Shown here: one piece after another, positions 42,801 through 52,481 of the stretch
Layout of the letters: the number at the start of each line of letters is the position of its first letter
How positions within the stretch are numbered: position 1 is the stretch's first letter
Source: Streptomyces sp. CHD11
GTDB lineage: Bacteria; Actinomycetota; Actinomycetes; Streptomycetales; Streptomycetaceae
Reading direction: 5' to 3'
NCBI RefSeq assembly: GCF_018638295.1
Contig: NZ_JABTTS010000007.1
Coordinates: 23,439 to 87,438 of the forward strand
Length of the DNA stretch: 64,000 nucleotides
Notes under the pieces: generated by a model
What the model was told of the DNA's origin: nothing
The model's input: the letters and a program-made list of their open reading frames with translations, nothing else
Database searches by the model: none
Position numbers and translations under genes: made by a program

Positions 42801-44188
42801 ACGCGACAGAGATCGTCGGACACGGCGAAGTGATCCCGGCGACCTACCACGGGACGGTCACCACCGGTGTGCCGGGAGTCGCCGGGAAGGCCGCCCACTT
42901 CGACGGCACCACCGGCTACGGGAAAATCGGTGAGACCAGCGCCCCGCACGTGAACACCTTCCGCAGCTTCACCGTCTCGGCCTGGGCCAAGCTGGACTCC
43001 CTGTCGTCCCAGAGCGGCGTGGTGGCACTGCAGGCCGGCAAGGAACGGCCCGGGATGGAGCTGTACTACTCCGCCGCCGCCCAGCAGTGGGCCTTCGCCC
43101 AGTACACCGCGGACTCGGCGGACGCGGGCATCGCCCGTGTCATGCAGCCCACCGGCGCGAAGGCCCATGCCGGGGAGTGGGCACACCTGGTCGGCGTGCA
43201 CGACACCGACGACAACACCCTCACCCTGTACGTGAACGGCACGAAGGCCGGCTCCGTCACCCAGAACAGCCCCTTCTACGCCGACAGGTCGATGTACATC
43301 GGAGCCGGAAGTTTCAGCGGAGCCACGCAGTACTTCTTCCCCGGCACCGTCGACGACGTACGGGTACAGGACCGGCCGGTCTCCGCCGAAGAGGTGCAGC
43401 AGATGTTCAAGCAGCGGCCCCTCCTCAAGAGCCGGTGGACCTTCGAAACAGCGTCCGGCACCCCGTTGACCACCCCGGATGCGTCCGCGTCGGGCAACGA
43501 CATGACACTGAACGGCGGTGCGACCCTCGGCTCCGGATGGGTCGATGGCGGCGTCGACCTCGACGGCATCGACGGCTATGGCGTGACGTCGGCTGTTCCG
43601 GTCGACACCAGCGCAAGCTTCACGGTCTCCGCGTGGGCCCAGGCAGCTGCCCTCCCCAGCAGCAGGGCTGCACTGCTCAGCGTGCCTGGTACGGCCCAGA
43701 GCGCCTTCACCGTCCGATACGAACCCAGTGCGACCCCGGATGTCGACCCCGGCCGCTGGCGGATCGCTATGGCAACGGCCGACTCCACAGAAGCCACGGT
43801 TGACCATGTCGACAACGGACGGTTTTTCAGCCCCACCGAGTGGACACACCTGGCTGTCGTCTACGACGGCTTCGCCAAGCACCTCTCGCTGTACGTCAAT
43901 GGCGAGCTTGAGGAAGTCGCCTGTGCCGACGACGACGGTGATGGTGAATCCGACAACACCGCCTGTGAGGACCGGTTTTCCTGGGCGGACGACGTGCTCT
44001 CGTTCAAGTCGGTACAGCCGATGCAGCTCGGCCGCGCCAAGAACGGGACCAACACCTGGGGTGACTACTGGCCGGGTGCCGTGTCCGACGTGTGGGCCTT
44101 CCAAGGTGTGCTCACGGGAGACCAAATCCAGCAGCTGGCCTTGGGCATGCCCGGCATGCCCACCGAGGTTCCCGTTGGAGACCTCTGA
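39896..44188 (+). CDS. Large secreted protein with three LamG domains
   Basis: The protein has about 1,430 residues. A signal peptide (AIGVLMGAALAVGSAPALTG) and an N-terminal beta-rich region lead to a low-complexity Ala/Gly/Glu/Ser linker. A DNRLRE-type domain (about residues 329-509, YPVFIDPQWYTP), an Fn3/Ig-like region (about 512-732), and three LamG/concanavalin-like domains (about 770-945, 992-1169 and 1215-1412) with FNGTDGYADT, FDGTTGYGKI and LDGIDGYGVT follow. These bind carbohydrate or protein. It precedes the RHS gene by 126 bp and probably helps deliver it or is its surface partner. ATG at 39896 is an estimate; TTG 39812 and GTG 39845 or 39887 are alternatives, none with a good ribosome-binding site. 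Confidence 0.82.
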   Translation: MWGRSRGSTRAIGVLMGAALAVGSAPALTGEAVAGVPDSPVPPRSAARTAGHDAGGLTEAEALAKAKKTGEAVEIVSLRGEASEVFATPDGRLQAREYLRPVWTRIGGGWERIDTDLTATNEGTIAPEASTIDLEFSGGGQGPLVRMERAGRELSLTWPTPLPKPEVAGPVATYPSVLPDVDLRMTAQQDGFTQLLVVKSAEAAASPELAQLRLELDARGLSVEETEEGGLQALDKGAESPVFEAPRPMMWDSSPGESPAGAEPSKAAAGEKAEGRSASAGAAAASGDQPGAGESGKLAPVGVEVANGQDELVLTPDADVLKGEDTTYPVFIDPQWYTPKATAWTMVSKYWANSPQWKFNGDSDSGLGYCNWNYCAPHDTKRLFYRVPVSKFAGRSILSAEFVVRNTWSASCSDRGVQLWRTKNISSSTTWDSQNASGFWIDHLKTESFAYGYDGCAAKDAEFDVRSAVQQAANGKWSTMTFGLRASSESDGYGWKRFSDDAYLRVKYNRPPSQLKMSQLTMQYGGTCKTPSSLARVRTLGTIRANNVTDPDGDNVGVQFQAQWDGGSWSPTRAAGKASGSSFAISLPSSIPKNKTVRWYARVFDGAQYSPWSHAGAASACYFVYDTSVPQAPTVNSGEYPESDPSNPEDPWYDGVGQYGSFTVDGVNSDVTTYWYGINGDPTSRNKITTSGGAARIAKVLPAEPGVNFFTAQAFDSAGNGSEIRTYQYRVKAGQPDRATWQMDEGAGASQAEGSTPPRTLKLLGGTTAGVEGAVGTAVRFNGTDGYADTDLSPVNTNQGFTVSAWVNFDEQPTHSMVVATQPGNIMAGSELYYSPVHGWVFNQHSSDAAGATSVMAKAATPAPVTVGKWTHVAGSYDATLDRLRLYVDGQLVGEKAWSTPWNARRGLRIGAGSYSGTPGNYFSGAIDDVQIFSRQLENSEVTQLHAKQTVGDPGPPAIAVFPLDEAADATEIVGHGEVIPATYHGTVTTGVPGVAGKAAHFDGTTGYGKIGETSAPHVNTFRSFTVSAWAKLDSLSSQSGVVALQAGKERPGMELYYSAAAQQWAFAQYTADSADAGIARVMQPTGAKAHAGEWAHLVGVHDTDDNTLTLYVNGTKAGSVTQNSPFYADRSMYIGAGSFSGATQYFFPGTVDDVRVQDRPVSAEEVQQMFKQRPLLKSRWTFETASGTPLTTPDASASGNDMTLNGGATLGSGWVDGGVDLDGIDGYGVTSAVPVDTSASFTVSAWAQAAALPSSRAALLSVPGTAQSAFTVRYEPSATPDVDPGRWRIAMATADSTEATVDHVDNGRFFSPTEWTHLAVVYDGFAKHLSLYVNGELEEVACADDDGDGESDNTACEDRFSWADDVLSFKSVQPMQLGRAKNGTNTWGDYWPGAVSDVWAFQGVLTGDQIQQLALGMPGMPTEVPVGDL

Positions 44189-44314
44189 CAGAAACAGTGC
44201 CGTGGTCTGGCCTTGGCCCCGACACGGCCTCTCTGGTCGCCAGACCAACCCACAGCCCATTCCCTGTGCCGCCGGGCAGGACGGCCCGAAGCGAGACGAA
44301 GGAACTGAGACAGG

Positions 44315-47300
44315 ATGAACGGCAGATTCGCCAAACCGCTTCGGGCACTGCGGCGACGTGTAGCACTGGCCTCGGCCGCCCTCATGGTCGGGACCCTCCT
44401 CCAAGCAGTGACGCAGCCCGCCGCCGCTGTCGGCGACGACGTGCCGGCCGTCCCCGCAACGTTCGAAGAGCCCATCCCCGTGACCACGGGCAAGACCAAA
44501 CCGCGCACCCTGACCAAGGGCCCTCGCACCCCCGCCAAAGCACCCGAGGACGCTTGGCCGAAGGCGACGGTGGTGTCGGCGGATCTGCCCGAGCCCTCTG
44601 CGAAGACACGTAGCACGCAGGGCGTCCGTGTCCCGGGAACACCGCTGACCCTGGATGCCGGGGCAACAGCAGCCGGTACAAAGAGCGCTCGCGGCAGTGT
44701 CGAAACGCGCGTTCTCAGCCGCAAGGCGTCCGAACGGGCCGGGATCGACGGTGTCCTCTTCACCTTGCGCGGCAAGGACACCCCGGCCCACGCAGGGCGG
44801 ATCCGTAGCACAGTGGACTACTCCTCTTTTGCCGGAGCATACGGCGGCGGCTACGCCTCCCGGTTGACCCTGGTGGAGCTCCCTGCTTGCGTGCTCACCA
44901 CACCCGACAGGCAGGCCTGCCGTGCGGTAAAGCCCGTCGAGACGGTCAACAATCTCGAGAAGCAGACTCTCACCGCGTCCAGCGTGCCCCTGCGTACGAC
45001 CGCTCCCACCGTTCTGGCCGCCGTGGCCGCGACGGAGAGCGCGAAGGGCGACTACAAGGCCACCTCGCTCTCGGCGTCAGCGACCTGGAACACCGACCTC
45101 AACACCGGTGACTTCGGTTGGTCCCACAACATGCCGGTGCCTGACGTGCCCGGTGGCCTGACCCCGAACGTCGGGTTGTCCTACTCCTCCGGCTCCATCG
45201 ACGGACGGACCGGCAACACCAACAACCAGGCATCCTGGGCGGGCGACGGGTTCGACCTGTGGCCCGGATTCATCGAACGCCGCTACAAGCCCTGCGCCGA
45301 TGACGGGCAGACGGCGGACGACGGCATCAACAAACCGGGCGACCTGTGCTGGGCCTATGACAACGCCTACCTGTCGCTGAACGGCAGGGCCGGCGAGCTG
45401 GTGCCCGACGGCACGGACAAGTGGAAGCTGAAGCGTGACGACGGAACGAAGATCGATCGGCTCCGCGGGTCCGGCAGGGCGAACGGCACCCACGACGGCG
45501 AGTACTGGAGAGTCACCACCCCGGACGGCACCCAGTACTACTTCGGCTACCACCGGCTTCCCGGCTGGTCGGACGGCAAGGAGACCACCGACTCCACCTG
45601 GACCGTGCCGGTCTACGGCGACGACGCGGGCGAGCCTTGCCACGCCGGGACGTTCGCGGACTCCTGGTGCCAGCAGGGCTGGCGCTGGAACCTCGACTAC
45701 GTCGTGGACACCCACAGCAACGCCGTCACCTACTTCTACGACAAGGAGGGCAACTACTACGGCCGGAACCTGGAGGCCGAGGACGGCACCCCTTACGTAC
45801 GCGGCGGCACCCTCGACCGCATCGAATACGGCCTGAAGTCGTCCTCGCTCTACGGGACCAAGCCGCTGGCCAAGGTTACCTTCACCAACGGCGAACGCTG
45901 CCTGAAGGACTCGAACACCACCTGCTCCGACATCGACGCCGACTCGGCCTACTGGTACGACACCCCCTGGGACCTGGACTGCGACGCTGGCGAGGACTGT
46001 GACCAGGGACGCCTGTCGCCGGCCTTCTTCACCACCAAACGCCTGACCCAGGTCACCACCCAGGTCCTGAGTGGCAGCACTTACCAGGACGTCGACTCCT
46101 GGAAGCTGACCCACCGCTGGGGTATGGCCGACACCGACTACCAGCTGCTGCTCGACTCCCTTCAGCGCACCGGCCACACCGGTCCCACCGCCACCCCGGC
46201 CATCACGCTGCCGAAGACGACCTTTGCCTACACGCAGCTCGAAAACCGCCTGGACGAGACCGGCGACGGCTATCCCCCCTTCGTCAAGGACCGCCTGTCC
46301 ACGGTCGCGGACGAAACAGGCGGTCAGATCGACGTCAACTACTCCGCACCTACCTGCTCCTTCAGCGCGCTACCGACCCCTGAGACCAACACCACCCGGT
46401 GTTTCCCTCAGTACATCGGCGGCAGCGCCAGCGACGATCCCGAACTGCAGTGGTTCAACAAGTACGTCGTCACCTCAGTGACCGCCACCGACCGCACCGG
46501 CGGAGCTCCCGACCAGGTCACTAACTACAGCTACCTGGGCGGCGCCGCCTGGCACTACGACGATGACGACGGTTTGACGAAGGAGAAGTTCAAGACCTGG
46601 TCCCAGTGGCGCGGTTATGGGCATGTGCGGGTTCAGACCGGCGGTCAGGGTGGCGCCCCGGCCATGAAGTCCCAGCAGGACAGCTACTTCCTGCGCGGCA
46701 TGGACGGCGACCGCAAGAACGCCTCGGGCGGCACCAAGGACGTCAGCGTCTCTCTCGACGCCGGCGAAGGGGACCCGATCACCGACCACGAGTCGGCAGC
46801 GGGCTTCGCCTACAAGACCGTCACGTACTCCGGTCCTGGCGGCAAGGTGCTGGGCAAGACGGTCAACCGGCCGTGGCACCACCAGACGGCGAAGAAGGAG
46901 CGCTCCTGGGGCACGGTGACCGCCAACTTCACCGGCACCGCGCACAGCCGCGCCTGGACCTCACTCGACGACGGCGCAGGTGCCGAGTGGCGCACGACCT
47001 CCTCCGCCACCACCTACGACACCGTGGCCGGTCGTGTCGTACAGGTGGATGACCACGGCGACAACAGCGACGCGAACGACAACACCTGCACCCGCACCAC
47101 CTACACCGCCAACACCAGTAAGAACATCCTCGGGCTGCCGTCCCGGGTCGAGACGGTCTCCACAGGATGCGGCACCACCCCCAGCCGCCCGGGAGACGTG
47201 ATCTCCGACGTACGCTCCGCCTACGACGGCGGCTCCTACGGCGCGGAACCCAGCAAGGGCGACGCCACAGCCACCGCGGTGCTGAAGAAGTACGACGGCA

Positions 47301-50300
47301 CCACCGCCGTCTATCTCGAATCAGGCGCCACCCATGACGGATACGGCCGCACTCTCACCACCACCGACCTCACCGCGAACCTCACAGTGACGACGGAGGG
47401 GACCCTCACCCGCACCCCGCGCGACGACGGCCGCACCACCACCACGGTACGCACGCCCACCACCGGCTTCCCCACCACCGTCAAAACCACCACACCCCCC
47501 GCAACGCCGGGCGACACGTCCACGGCGCAGACCTCGACCACCACCCACGAGGCCCTCCGGGGACTGCCGCTGACCCAGACCGACACCAACGGCAAGGTCA
47601 CCAATTTCGCTTACGACGCGCTGGGCCGCTCATCGAAGGTCTGGCTGACCGACCGTCGAACCGATCAGACTCCTACCTACGAGTTCACGTACACGATCGC
47701 CGAGGACAAGCCCGTCGCCGTCGGCACCAAGACGCTCGGGAACAGGAGCGTGCAGAGCACGTCGTACGTCCTTTACGACGGCTTTCTGCGGCCACGACAG
47801 ACCCAGGACCCTGGCCCGGACGGCGGAGCCCTGCTCACGGACACCTTCTATGACGAACGTGGCCTCGTCACCCGTGAGTTCGCCACCTACTACATCGTCG
47901 ACGCGCCCTCCACCGTGTTGTTGCTTCCGCGCGAAGCCCTGAGCGTCGAGACACAGAACCGCACCGCCTACGACGGACTTGGCAGGCCCGTGGAGGCCAG
48001 GCAGATCGCCGGCAACGGTGACGGCGGTACCGTCCTCGGAGTCACCAAGACCCTGTACGGCGGCGACCGCGTCACCACCATCCCGCCCGTCGGTGGCACG
48101 GCCACCACCGTCCTCACCGACGCCCGCGGCCAGACCACCGAACTGCGCCAGCACCACGCCCGCAGCGCCGGCGCGGCCTACGACACGACCCGCTACCGGT
48201 ACACACCGCGCGGCGAGCGGGACCAGATCATGGATCCGGCCGGCAATGCATGGACCTACACCTACGACCTGCTCGGTAGGCAGACCAAGTCCGTCGACCC
48301 GGACAAAGGCACGACCGTCAGCGAGTACGACGACCGTGGCCAGCTCATCCACACCGACGACTCCCGCCCCGACGCCGACGCGCCATCCCTGTGGTACTCC
48401 TACGACGGTCTCGGCCGGCAGACGGAACTCCGCGAGGCCTCAACCACCGGGCCCCTTCGCGCCGAGTGGGTCTACGACACCATCAGCGGCGCCAAGGGCC
48501 ACCTCGCCGAGTCCACCCGGTACGACGACGGAAACGCCTACACCAGCAAGGTCGTCGCCTACGACCGCCTCTACCGCCCGCAACGCACCTCCATCACGAT
48601 CCCCGCTGCCGAAGGGGCTCTGCAAGGCACCTATCTGAGTGGCACGACCTACAACGTCTCGGGGAAGGTGCAAGCCACCGGCTACCCCAAAGCCGGCAGC
48701 CTGCCCGCTGCCACGTCCTCGTACACATACGAGGACGAGACCCTGCGCCTCGTCGGTACGAGCAACAGTCAGAGCATCGGATCCACCGTCAGCTACAGCC
48801 CCACAGGCAAGCCCAAAACCTACGAACTGTCCCACGGGAGCAGTACGAATGTCGAAGCCAACAACACCTACGAGTGGGGCACACAGCGCCTGGCCACCTC
48901 GCGCGTCGACCGTCAGGGCATAGACGGCGTCGACCAGCACAACACCTACCGCTACGACGAAGCCGGCAACGTCCTGTCCGTATCGGACGTGTCCCGGTCC
49001 GGTACCGACACCCAGTGCTTCACTTACGACGGACTGCGTCGCCTGACCGAAGCCTGGACCGAGGCCGTTCCGACCTGCTCCACCGCCCCCAGGGGCACTT
49101 CTTTGGGCGGTCCTGCTCCCTACTGGCATTCGTACACGTATGACAAAGCGGGCAACCGCCAGACCGAAGTCATCCACGATGTCACCGGCAACACGGCCGC
49201 GGACACGAACCGCACCTACACCTACCCCGGCGCGTCCAATGCTCAGCCACACACATTGACCTCGGTCACCACAGCGGGTCCGACGGGAGAGTCGAAGGAC
49301 ACCTACACCTACGACGAAGCCGGCAACACCGCGACTCGCACGCTTGCCGGCGATACCCAGAAGCTCACCTGGGACGCCGAAGGACACCTTGCCAAGGTCA
49401 CCGAGCCGGTGGAGGGAAGCAGCGACAAGGTCACCGAATACCTCTACGACACCGAGGGCAACCGCCTCATCGCCCGGACACCGACCGAGACGACGCTCTA
49501 TCTGGGCGCCACCGAAATCACCCTGGCCAAGGGATCCACCACCCCGAAAGCCACGCGCTACTTCGACCTCGGCGGGGGCCACCAAGCCGTCCAGCAGGAC
49601 GACGGCAGCGTCTCCATCACCCTGGCCGACCACCACGGCACCGCCCAGCTCGCCATCGACACCGCCACCCAGCAGCTCACCCATCGCCGCACCCTCCCCT
49701 TCGGCGGCGTCCGCGGCACAGCACCGACGGACTGGCCAGGCACGAAGGGCTTCGTCGGCGGCACCGACGACACCAAGACCACCGGCCTGACCCACCTCGG
49801 CGCCCGCGAATACGACCCGTCAACCGGCCGCTTCATCAGCGTCGACCCCCTCCTGGAACTCGACAAACCACAAACCCTCAACGGCTACACCTACGCAGCC
49901 CAGAACCCACTGGCCTTCACCGACCCGACCGGGCTTGGCCTGGCATGTGGTGGCAATGGTGACGGCACAGGCTGTCCGAAACGCAACGACGGAACCGAAG
50001 GCAACGGACGCCCCAACGAAGCCGCAGATTATTCAGAAACGCAGCACCCCTGCACCAGCAACTGCGATGGCGGAACCGATCCCGTTACTACAGACAACAG
50101 CGGCCACCTCCTTGTCGAGGGGGTTCTCATTCCTACCGAAAAGGAGATGGTGGCCAGGGGTATTATGTTCCCCGGTGATACCTACGACGAAGCACTGCAC
50201 AAGTGGACTGTCGGGCTGTGCCAGGTTACCGGAAGTGACGGTTCCAACTATGCAAACTTCTGCGGTGTCGCTCACGATGCAGGCCTGCTTGAGCCGACCG

Positions 50301-50815
50301 GCAACGATCCGTTCGGCGTCCAAGCGAACATTAACTGCTTCAGCGGAAAGGGTGACTGCATAGAAGCCGTCGTCACGGATGTTCTCTACCTCGTTGGCGC
50401 AGGCTGGGGGCGCCTAACGGCAAGAGCAGCCGCCACCAGAGCAGCCGCATCTGGGAAATCGATCAGTGGCACACTCGAGGGACTCGCCGGCCCTGAAATT
50501 GGCACCAAGCTGGAGTACTTTTTCGGGAACGCTACCGGGAATGCTCACAACATTCAGCGAAGCGGTGACATGGCCAGTCAGCTGAATCGGATTGGGATCA
50601 GAGATAACGTCGGGGGGCGTACACTATTCTCGCAGCATCTTGACGATGTGTTCAGCGATTCCAGCTCTGTGGTGCGGGTTCAGGAGAATGGGCGCACCGT
50701 GAGAGAGGGCCTCTTGCAGGGGCCCGACGGAATGCTCAAAACGGAAACCATCTGGGACGGCAATAAATTGATCACTGGGCAGTTGTACGGATCAAATTCG
50801 AGATACAGAAGGTAA
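44315..50815 (+). CDS. SpvB/RHS-repeat polymorphic toxin protein
   Basis: This giant 2,166-residue secreted protein has a signal peptide (RRRVALASAALMVGTLLQAV), an SpvB-like N-terminal part (GWSHNMPVPDVPGGLTPNVGLSYSSG near residue 270), many YD/RHS repeats to about residue 1,730, and the RHS core ending YDPSTGRFISVDPL .. NPLAFTDPTGLG near 1,875. This is the self-cleavage junction region of RHS toxins. The last 290 residues form a variable tip; its final part reads GNATGNAHNIQRSGDMASQLNRIG, then NGRTVREGLLQGPDGMLKTETIW. I do not recognise the toxin family with certainty. GC falls sharply across this tip, the usual sign of tip exchange. The immunity gene starts directly after its TAA. Confidence 0.92.
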   Translation: MNGRFAKPLRALRRRVALASAALMVGTLLQAVTQPAAAVGDDVPAVPATFEEPIPVTTGKTKPRTLTKGPRTPAKAPEDAWPKATVVSADLPEPSAKTRSTQGVRVPGTPLTLDAGATAAGTKSARGSVETRVLSRKASERAGIDGVLFTLRGKDTPAHAGRIRSTVDYSSFAGAYGGGYASRLTLVELPACVLTTPDRQACRAVKPVETVNNLEKQTLTASSVPLRTTAPTVLAAVAATESAKGDYKATSLSASATWNTDLNTGDFGWSHNMPVPDVPGGLTPNVGLSYSSGSIDGRTGNTNNQASWAGDGFDLWPGFIERRYKPCADDGQTADDGINKPGDLCWAYDNAYLSLNGRAGELVPDGTDKWKLKRDDGTKIDRLRGSGRANGTHDGEYWRVTTPDGTQYYFGYHRLPGWSDGKETTDSTWTVPVYGDDAGEPCHAGTFADSWCQQGWRWNLDYVVDTHSNAVTYFYDKEGNYYGRNLEAEDGTPYVRGGTLDRIEYGLKSSSLYGTKPLAKVTFTNGERCLKDSNTTCSDIDADSAYWYDTPWDLDCDAGEDCDQGRLSPAFFTTKRLTQVTTQVLSGSTYQDVDSWKLTHRWGMADTDYQLLLDSLQRTGHTGPTATPAITLPKTTFAYTQLENRLDETGDGYPPFVKDRLSTVADETGGQIDVNYSAPTCSFSALPTPETNTTRCFPQYIGGSASDDPELQWFNKYVVTSVTATDRTGGAPDQVTNYSYLGGAAWHYDDDDGLTKEKFKTWSQWRGYGHVRVQTGGQGGAPAMKSQQDSYFLRGMDGDRKNASGGTKDVSVSLDAGEGDPITDHESAAGFAYKTVTYSGPGGKVLGKTVNRPWHHQTAKKERSWGTVTANFTGTAHSRAWTSLDDGAGAEWRTTSSATTYDTVAGRVVQVDDHGDNSDANDNTCTRTTYTANTSKNILGLPSRVETVSTGCGTTPSRPGDVISDVRSAYDGGSYGAEPSKGDATATAVLKKYDGTTAVYLESGATHDGYGRTLTTTDLTANLTVTTEGTLTRTPRDDGRTTTTVRTPTTGFPTTVKTTTPPATPGDTSTAQTSTTTHEALRGLPLTQTDTNGKVTNFAYDALGRSSKVWLTDRRTDQTPTYEFTYTIAEDKPVAVGTKTLGNRSVQSTSYVLYDGFLRPRQTQDPGPDGGALLTDTFYDERGLVTREFATYYIVDAPSTVLLLPREALSVETQNRTAYDGLGRPVEARQIAGNGDGGTVLGVTKTLYGGDRVTTIPPVGGTATTVLTDARGQTTELRQHHARSAGAAYDTTRYRYTPRGERDQIMDPAGNAWTYTYDLLGRQTKSVDPDKGTTVSEYDDRGQLIHTDDSRPDADAPSLWYSYDGLGRQTELREASTTGPLRAEWVYDTISGAKGHLAESTRYDDGNAYTSKVVAYDRLYRPQRTSITIPAAEGALQGTYLSGTTYNVSGKVQATGYPKAGSLPAATSSYTYEDETLRLVGTSNSQSIGSTVSYSPTGKPKTYELSHGSSTNVEANNTYEWGTQRLATSRVDRQGIDGVDQHNTYRYDEAGNVLSVSDVSRSGTDTQCFTYDGLRRLTEAWTEAVPTCSTAPRGTSLGGPAPYWHSYTYDKAGNRQTEVIHDVTGNTAADTNRTYTYPGASNAQPHTLTSVTTAGPTGESKDTYTYDEAGNTATRTLAGDTQKLTWDAEGHLAKVTEPVEGSSDKVTEYLYDTEGNRLIARTPTETTLYLGATEITLAKGSTTPKATRYFDLGGGHQAVQQDDGSVSITLADHHGTAQLAIDTATQQLTHRRTLPFGGVRGTAPTDWPGTKGFVGGTDDTKTTGLTHLGAREYDPSTGRFISVDPLLELDKPQTLNGYTYAAQNPLAFTDPTGLGLACGGNGDGTGCPKRNDGTEGNGRPNEAADYSETQHPCTSNCDGGTDPVTTDNSGHLLVEGVLIPTEKEMVARGIMFPGDTYDEALHKWTVGLCQVTGSDGSNYANFCGVAHDAGLLEPTGNDPFGVQANINCFSGKGDCIEAVVTDVLYLVGAGWGRLTARAAATRAAASGKSISGTLEGLAGPEIGTKLEYFFGNATGNAHNIQRSGDMASQLNRIGIRDNVGGRTLFSQHLDDVFSDSSSVVRVQENGRTVREGLLQGPDGMLKTETIWDGNKLITGQLYGSNSRYRR

Positions 50816-51382
50816 GTGGTGGCCGTGTCGATGTTCACGATTGCGTTCGCTAAAGATGCAATGGAATGCTCAGTCTGGTCCAGTCCAGGAGAAGCGCGCG
50901 CCGCATTGTCTGCCGACTTGGACATTGCGAACGAGTATGGATCTGGATCGGGGTTCGTGTACGTATTCTCCTTGGCTGATGAATCCGGAAAAGGTGTCAA
51001 AAGGTCGACTGTAGGGATTCAAATGGATTCAGAATTCGAATCCCCTACGATCCTAGGTAACGAATGGGGTCGGGCGCGTTGGATCGGCTGCAACTCGAAC
51101 CTTTATCGCATTTCGTCCAGTATGACCATCGATCGGGAGATCGATCTCGGTTCGAAATTCGACAGCTTCAGGTACATCTCTCACCTGGATAGGCTGATCG
51201 TTCTTGCTGAAATCGGACTGTTTGCTGTGTGTGGCAGTGGCGAGATTGATTGGCATGTGAGTCTAGATGTTGTCACTGATGTGCACTGGGCGGACGAAAG
51301 TGTGATGATATTCCAAATGGACAGTCCAGGAGTGCGCGTGGACCTTCGAAATGGGTCTATTCTTGATTCCCCAGTGGAGTGA
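50816..51382 (+). CDS. Probable immunity protein to the RHS toxin tip
   Basis: This 188-residue protein has no signal peptide and no recognised domain; it contains several beta-strand-like stretches (SGFVYVFSLADES, RLIVLAEIGLFAVCG, SVMIFQMDSPGVRVDLRNGS). GTG at 50816 begins on the base after the toxin TAA, with AGAAGG upstream inside the toxin gene. It has low GC like the toxin tip and unlike the flanks. Position immediately behind an RHS toxin is the basis for calling it immunity; the sequence alone does not prove it. Confidence 0.75.
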   Translation: MVAVSMFTIAFAKDAMECSVWSSPGEARAALSADLDIANEYGSGSGFVYVFSLADESGKGVKRSTVGIQMDSEFESPTILGNEWGRARWIGCNSNLYRISSSMTIDREIDLGSKFDSFRYISHLDRLIVLAEIGLFAVCGSGEIDWHVSLDVVTDVHWADESVMIFQMDSPGVRVDLRNGSILDSPVE

Positions 51383-51602
51383 TTGAGTCCTTTTCGGCAA
51401 CGCCTCGCGACGTTTGATGATCTTCGTTCAGGCGGTGCGGCCGTGTTCGATTTGCGGGACGATGAGGGCGGCTCGGGCGATGTAGCGACCCCCAAAATTC
51501 CGACACCTGTACGCTGGGTTTTTCGTATCCAGGGGAAGGTATTCAAGGTGGCGAAGCGGAAGGACTGCTCAAAGAATTCAAGCGGAACGCGGTAGCGCTG
51601 GC

Positions 51603-51788
51603 TCGGTCAAGTCGGCACAGCCGATGCAGCTCAGCCGGGCCATGACGGGGCCGCGCACATGGGGACAGTACTGGCCCGGCACAGTGTCCGCTGTGTGGGC
51701 CTTCCAGGGTGTGTTGAGCTCGTCCCAGATCGCGAGGTTGTGCGTCGGTATGCCAGGCATACCCACCGAGGTTCCGGGAGGCAACTGA
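51603..51788 (+). pseudogene. Relict of a second LamG-protein 3' end
   Basis: The 62 codons read SVKSAQPMQLSRAMTG .. WGQYWPGTVSAVWAFQGVL .. VGMPGIPTEVPGGN stop. They align with the last residues of the LamG protein at 44003-44188 (SVQPMQLGRAKNGTN, YWPGAVSDVWAFQGVL, GMPGMPTEVPVGDL). No start or upstream body exists. It shows that another LamG-RHS cassette once stood here. Confidence 0.85.
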
Positions 51789-52048
51789 CGCAGCGGCAGC
51801 GTCTGTCGACCGCCCGGACATCTTCTTCGCGGTCCTACGAGAGGCCGTGCATACGCGACCAGACTCGTGTCATCGAACGCAGCAGAGATCGCTGTCGGCG
51901 TGTGCGCTCGCACCTCGTGGGTGCTCTCTCGCTCTGTGGACGTGGAACCGGAGGAAGTGTTGAAAGGGGTACTGCTGTGAGCTCCCCGCCGACGTTCTGC
52001 TGGTGGGAGCTCGCCCTTGCCGATAGCACTCGCGCCTTCCGCTGCGGT

Positions 52049-52165
52049 GGGGAGGGCGAGGTCTTCCCAGTGAAGGCCGGCGAGTTCGCCTTTGCGGAGG
52101 CCGGTGCGCAAGGCGAGTTCGTACGGCGCCAGCTCGTCTTCCCGGACAACGTGTTTCCAGTGCCG
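52049..52165 (-). pseudogene. Tyrosine-recombinase (integrase) fragment
   Basis: A 39-residue stretch, including DELAPYELALRTGLRKGELA and GLHWEDLAL, matches the box I region of phage-type integrases, where the Arg of TGLRxGE is catalytic. Neighbouring sequence no longer encodes the His-x-x-Arg or Tyr boxes in this frame. It is remains of a mobile element that may have brought the island. Confidence 0.7.
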
Positions 52166-52481
52166 ACCTCGCCGGTGAAGGCGTCGATCTCGGTGCGGTG
52201 GCCTTCGAGCCGGATCGGCTGGGCACACCCGCCGAGTGAGGACAGCTGCCGACGTCTGCCCGCGTGTCCGACCTCGCCCCCTGGCCGCGTAGAGACAGCA
52301 CCCTTGAACAGCTGAGCGGCCGGAGGGCCCGATGCGGCCGACACGTGGTGGAGCAGACCAGCCATCCGGGAGTTTGAGCCGGGGCCGTCCGGGTCGGTCG
52401 GCGCTCTGCCAGTGGGCCGGGGCAGGGTGAAGCTCTGGGAGGCAGCGGCGCGACGGGTGCTCCCGCGTCTAGACTGGCCAG

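Larger units (their letters stand above)
51383..52481. other. Decayed accessory interval with gene fragments
   Basis: No intact gene is visible in this 1.1 kb. It holds a relict of the LamG 3' end (51603-51788) and an integrase-like fragment on the minus strand (52049-52165). A short 70-codon frame from TTG at 51383 may be remains of another immunity-like or toxin-like gene. The interval looks like deletion debris of a polymorphic-toxin island. Confidence 0.6.

Noticed and set aside
42272..44791. An 839-codon open frame antisense to the LamG gene, and other long minus-strand frames opposite 45077-49795
   Set aside because: These are GC-skew shadows of high-GC genes on the other strand. They lack ribosome-binding sites and domain signals, and their products are low-complexity Gly/Val/Arg chains.
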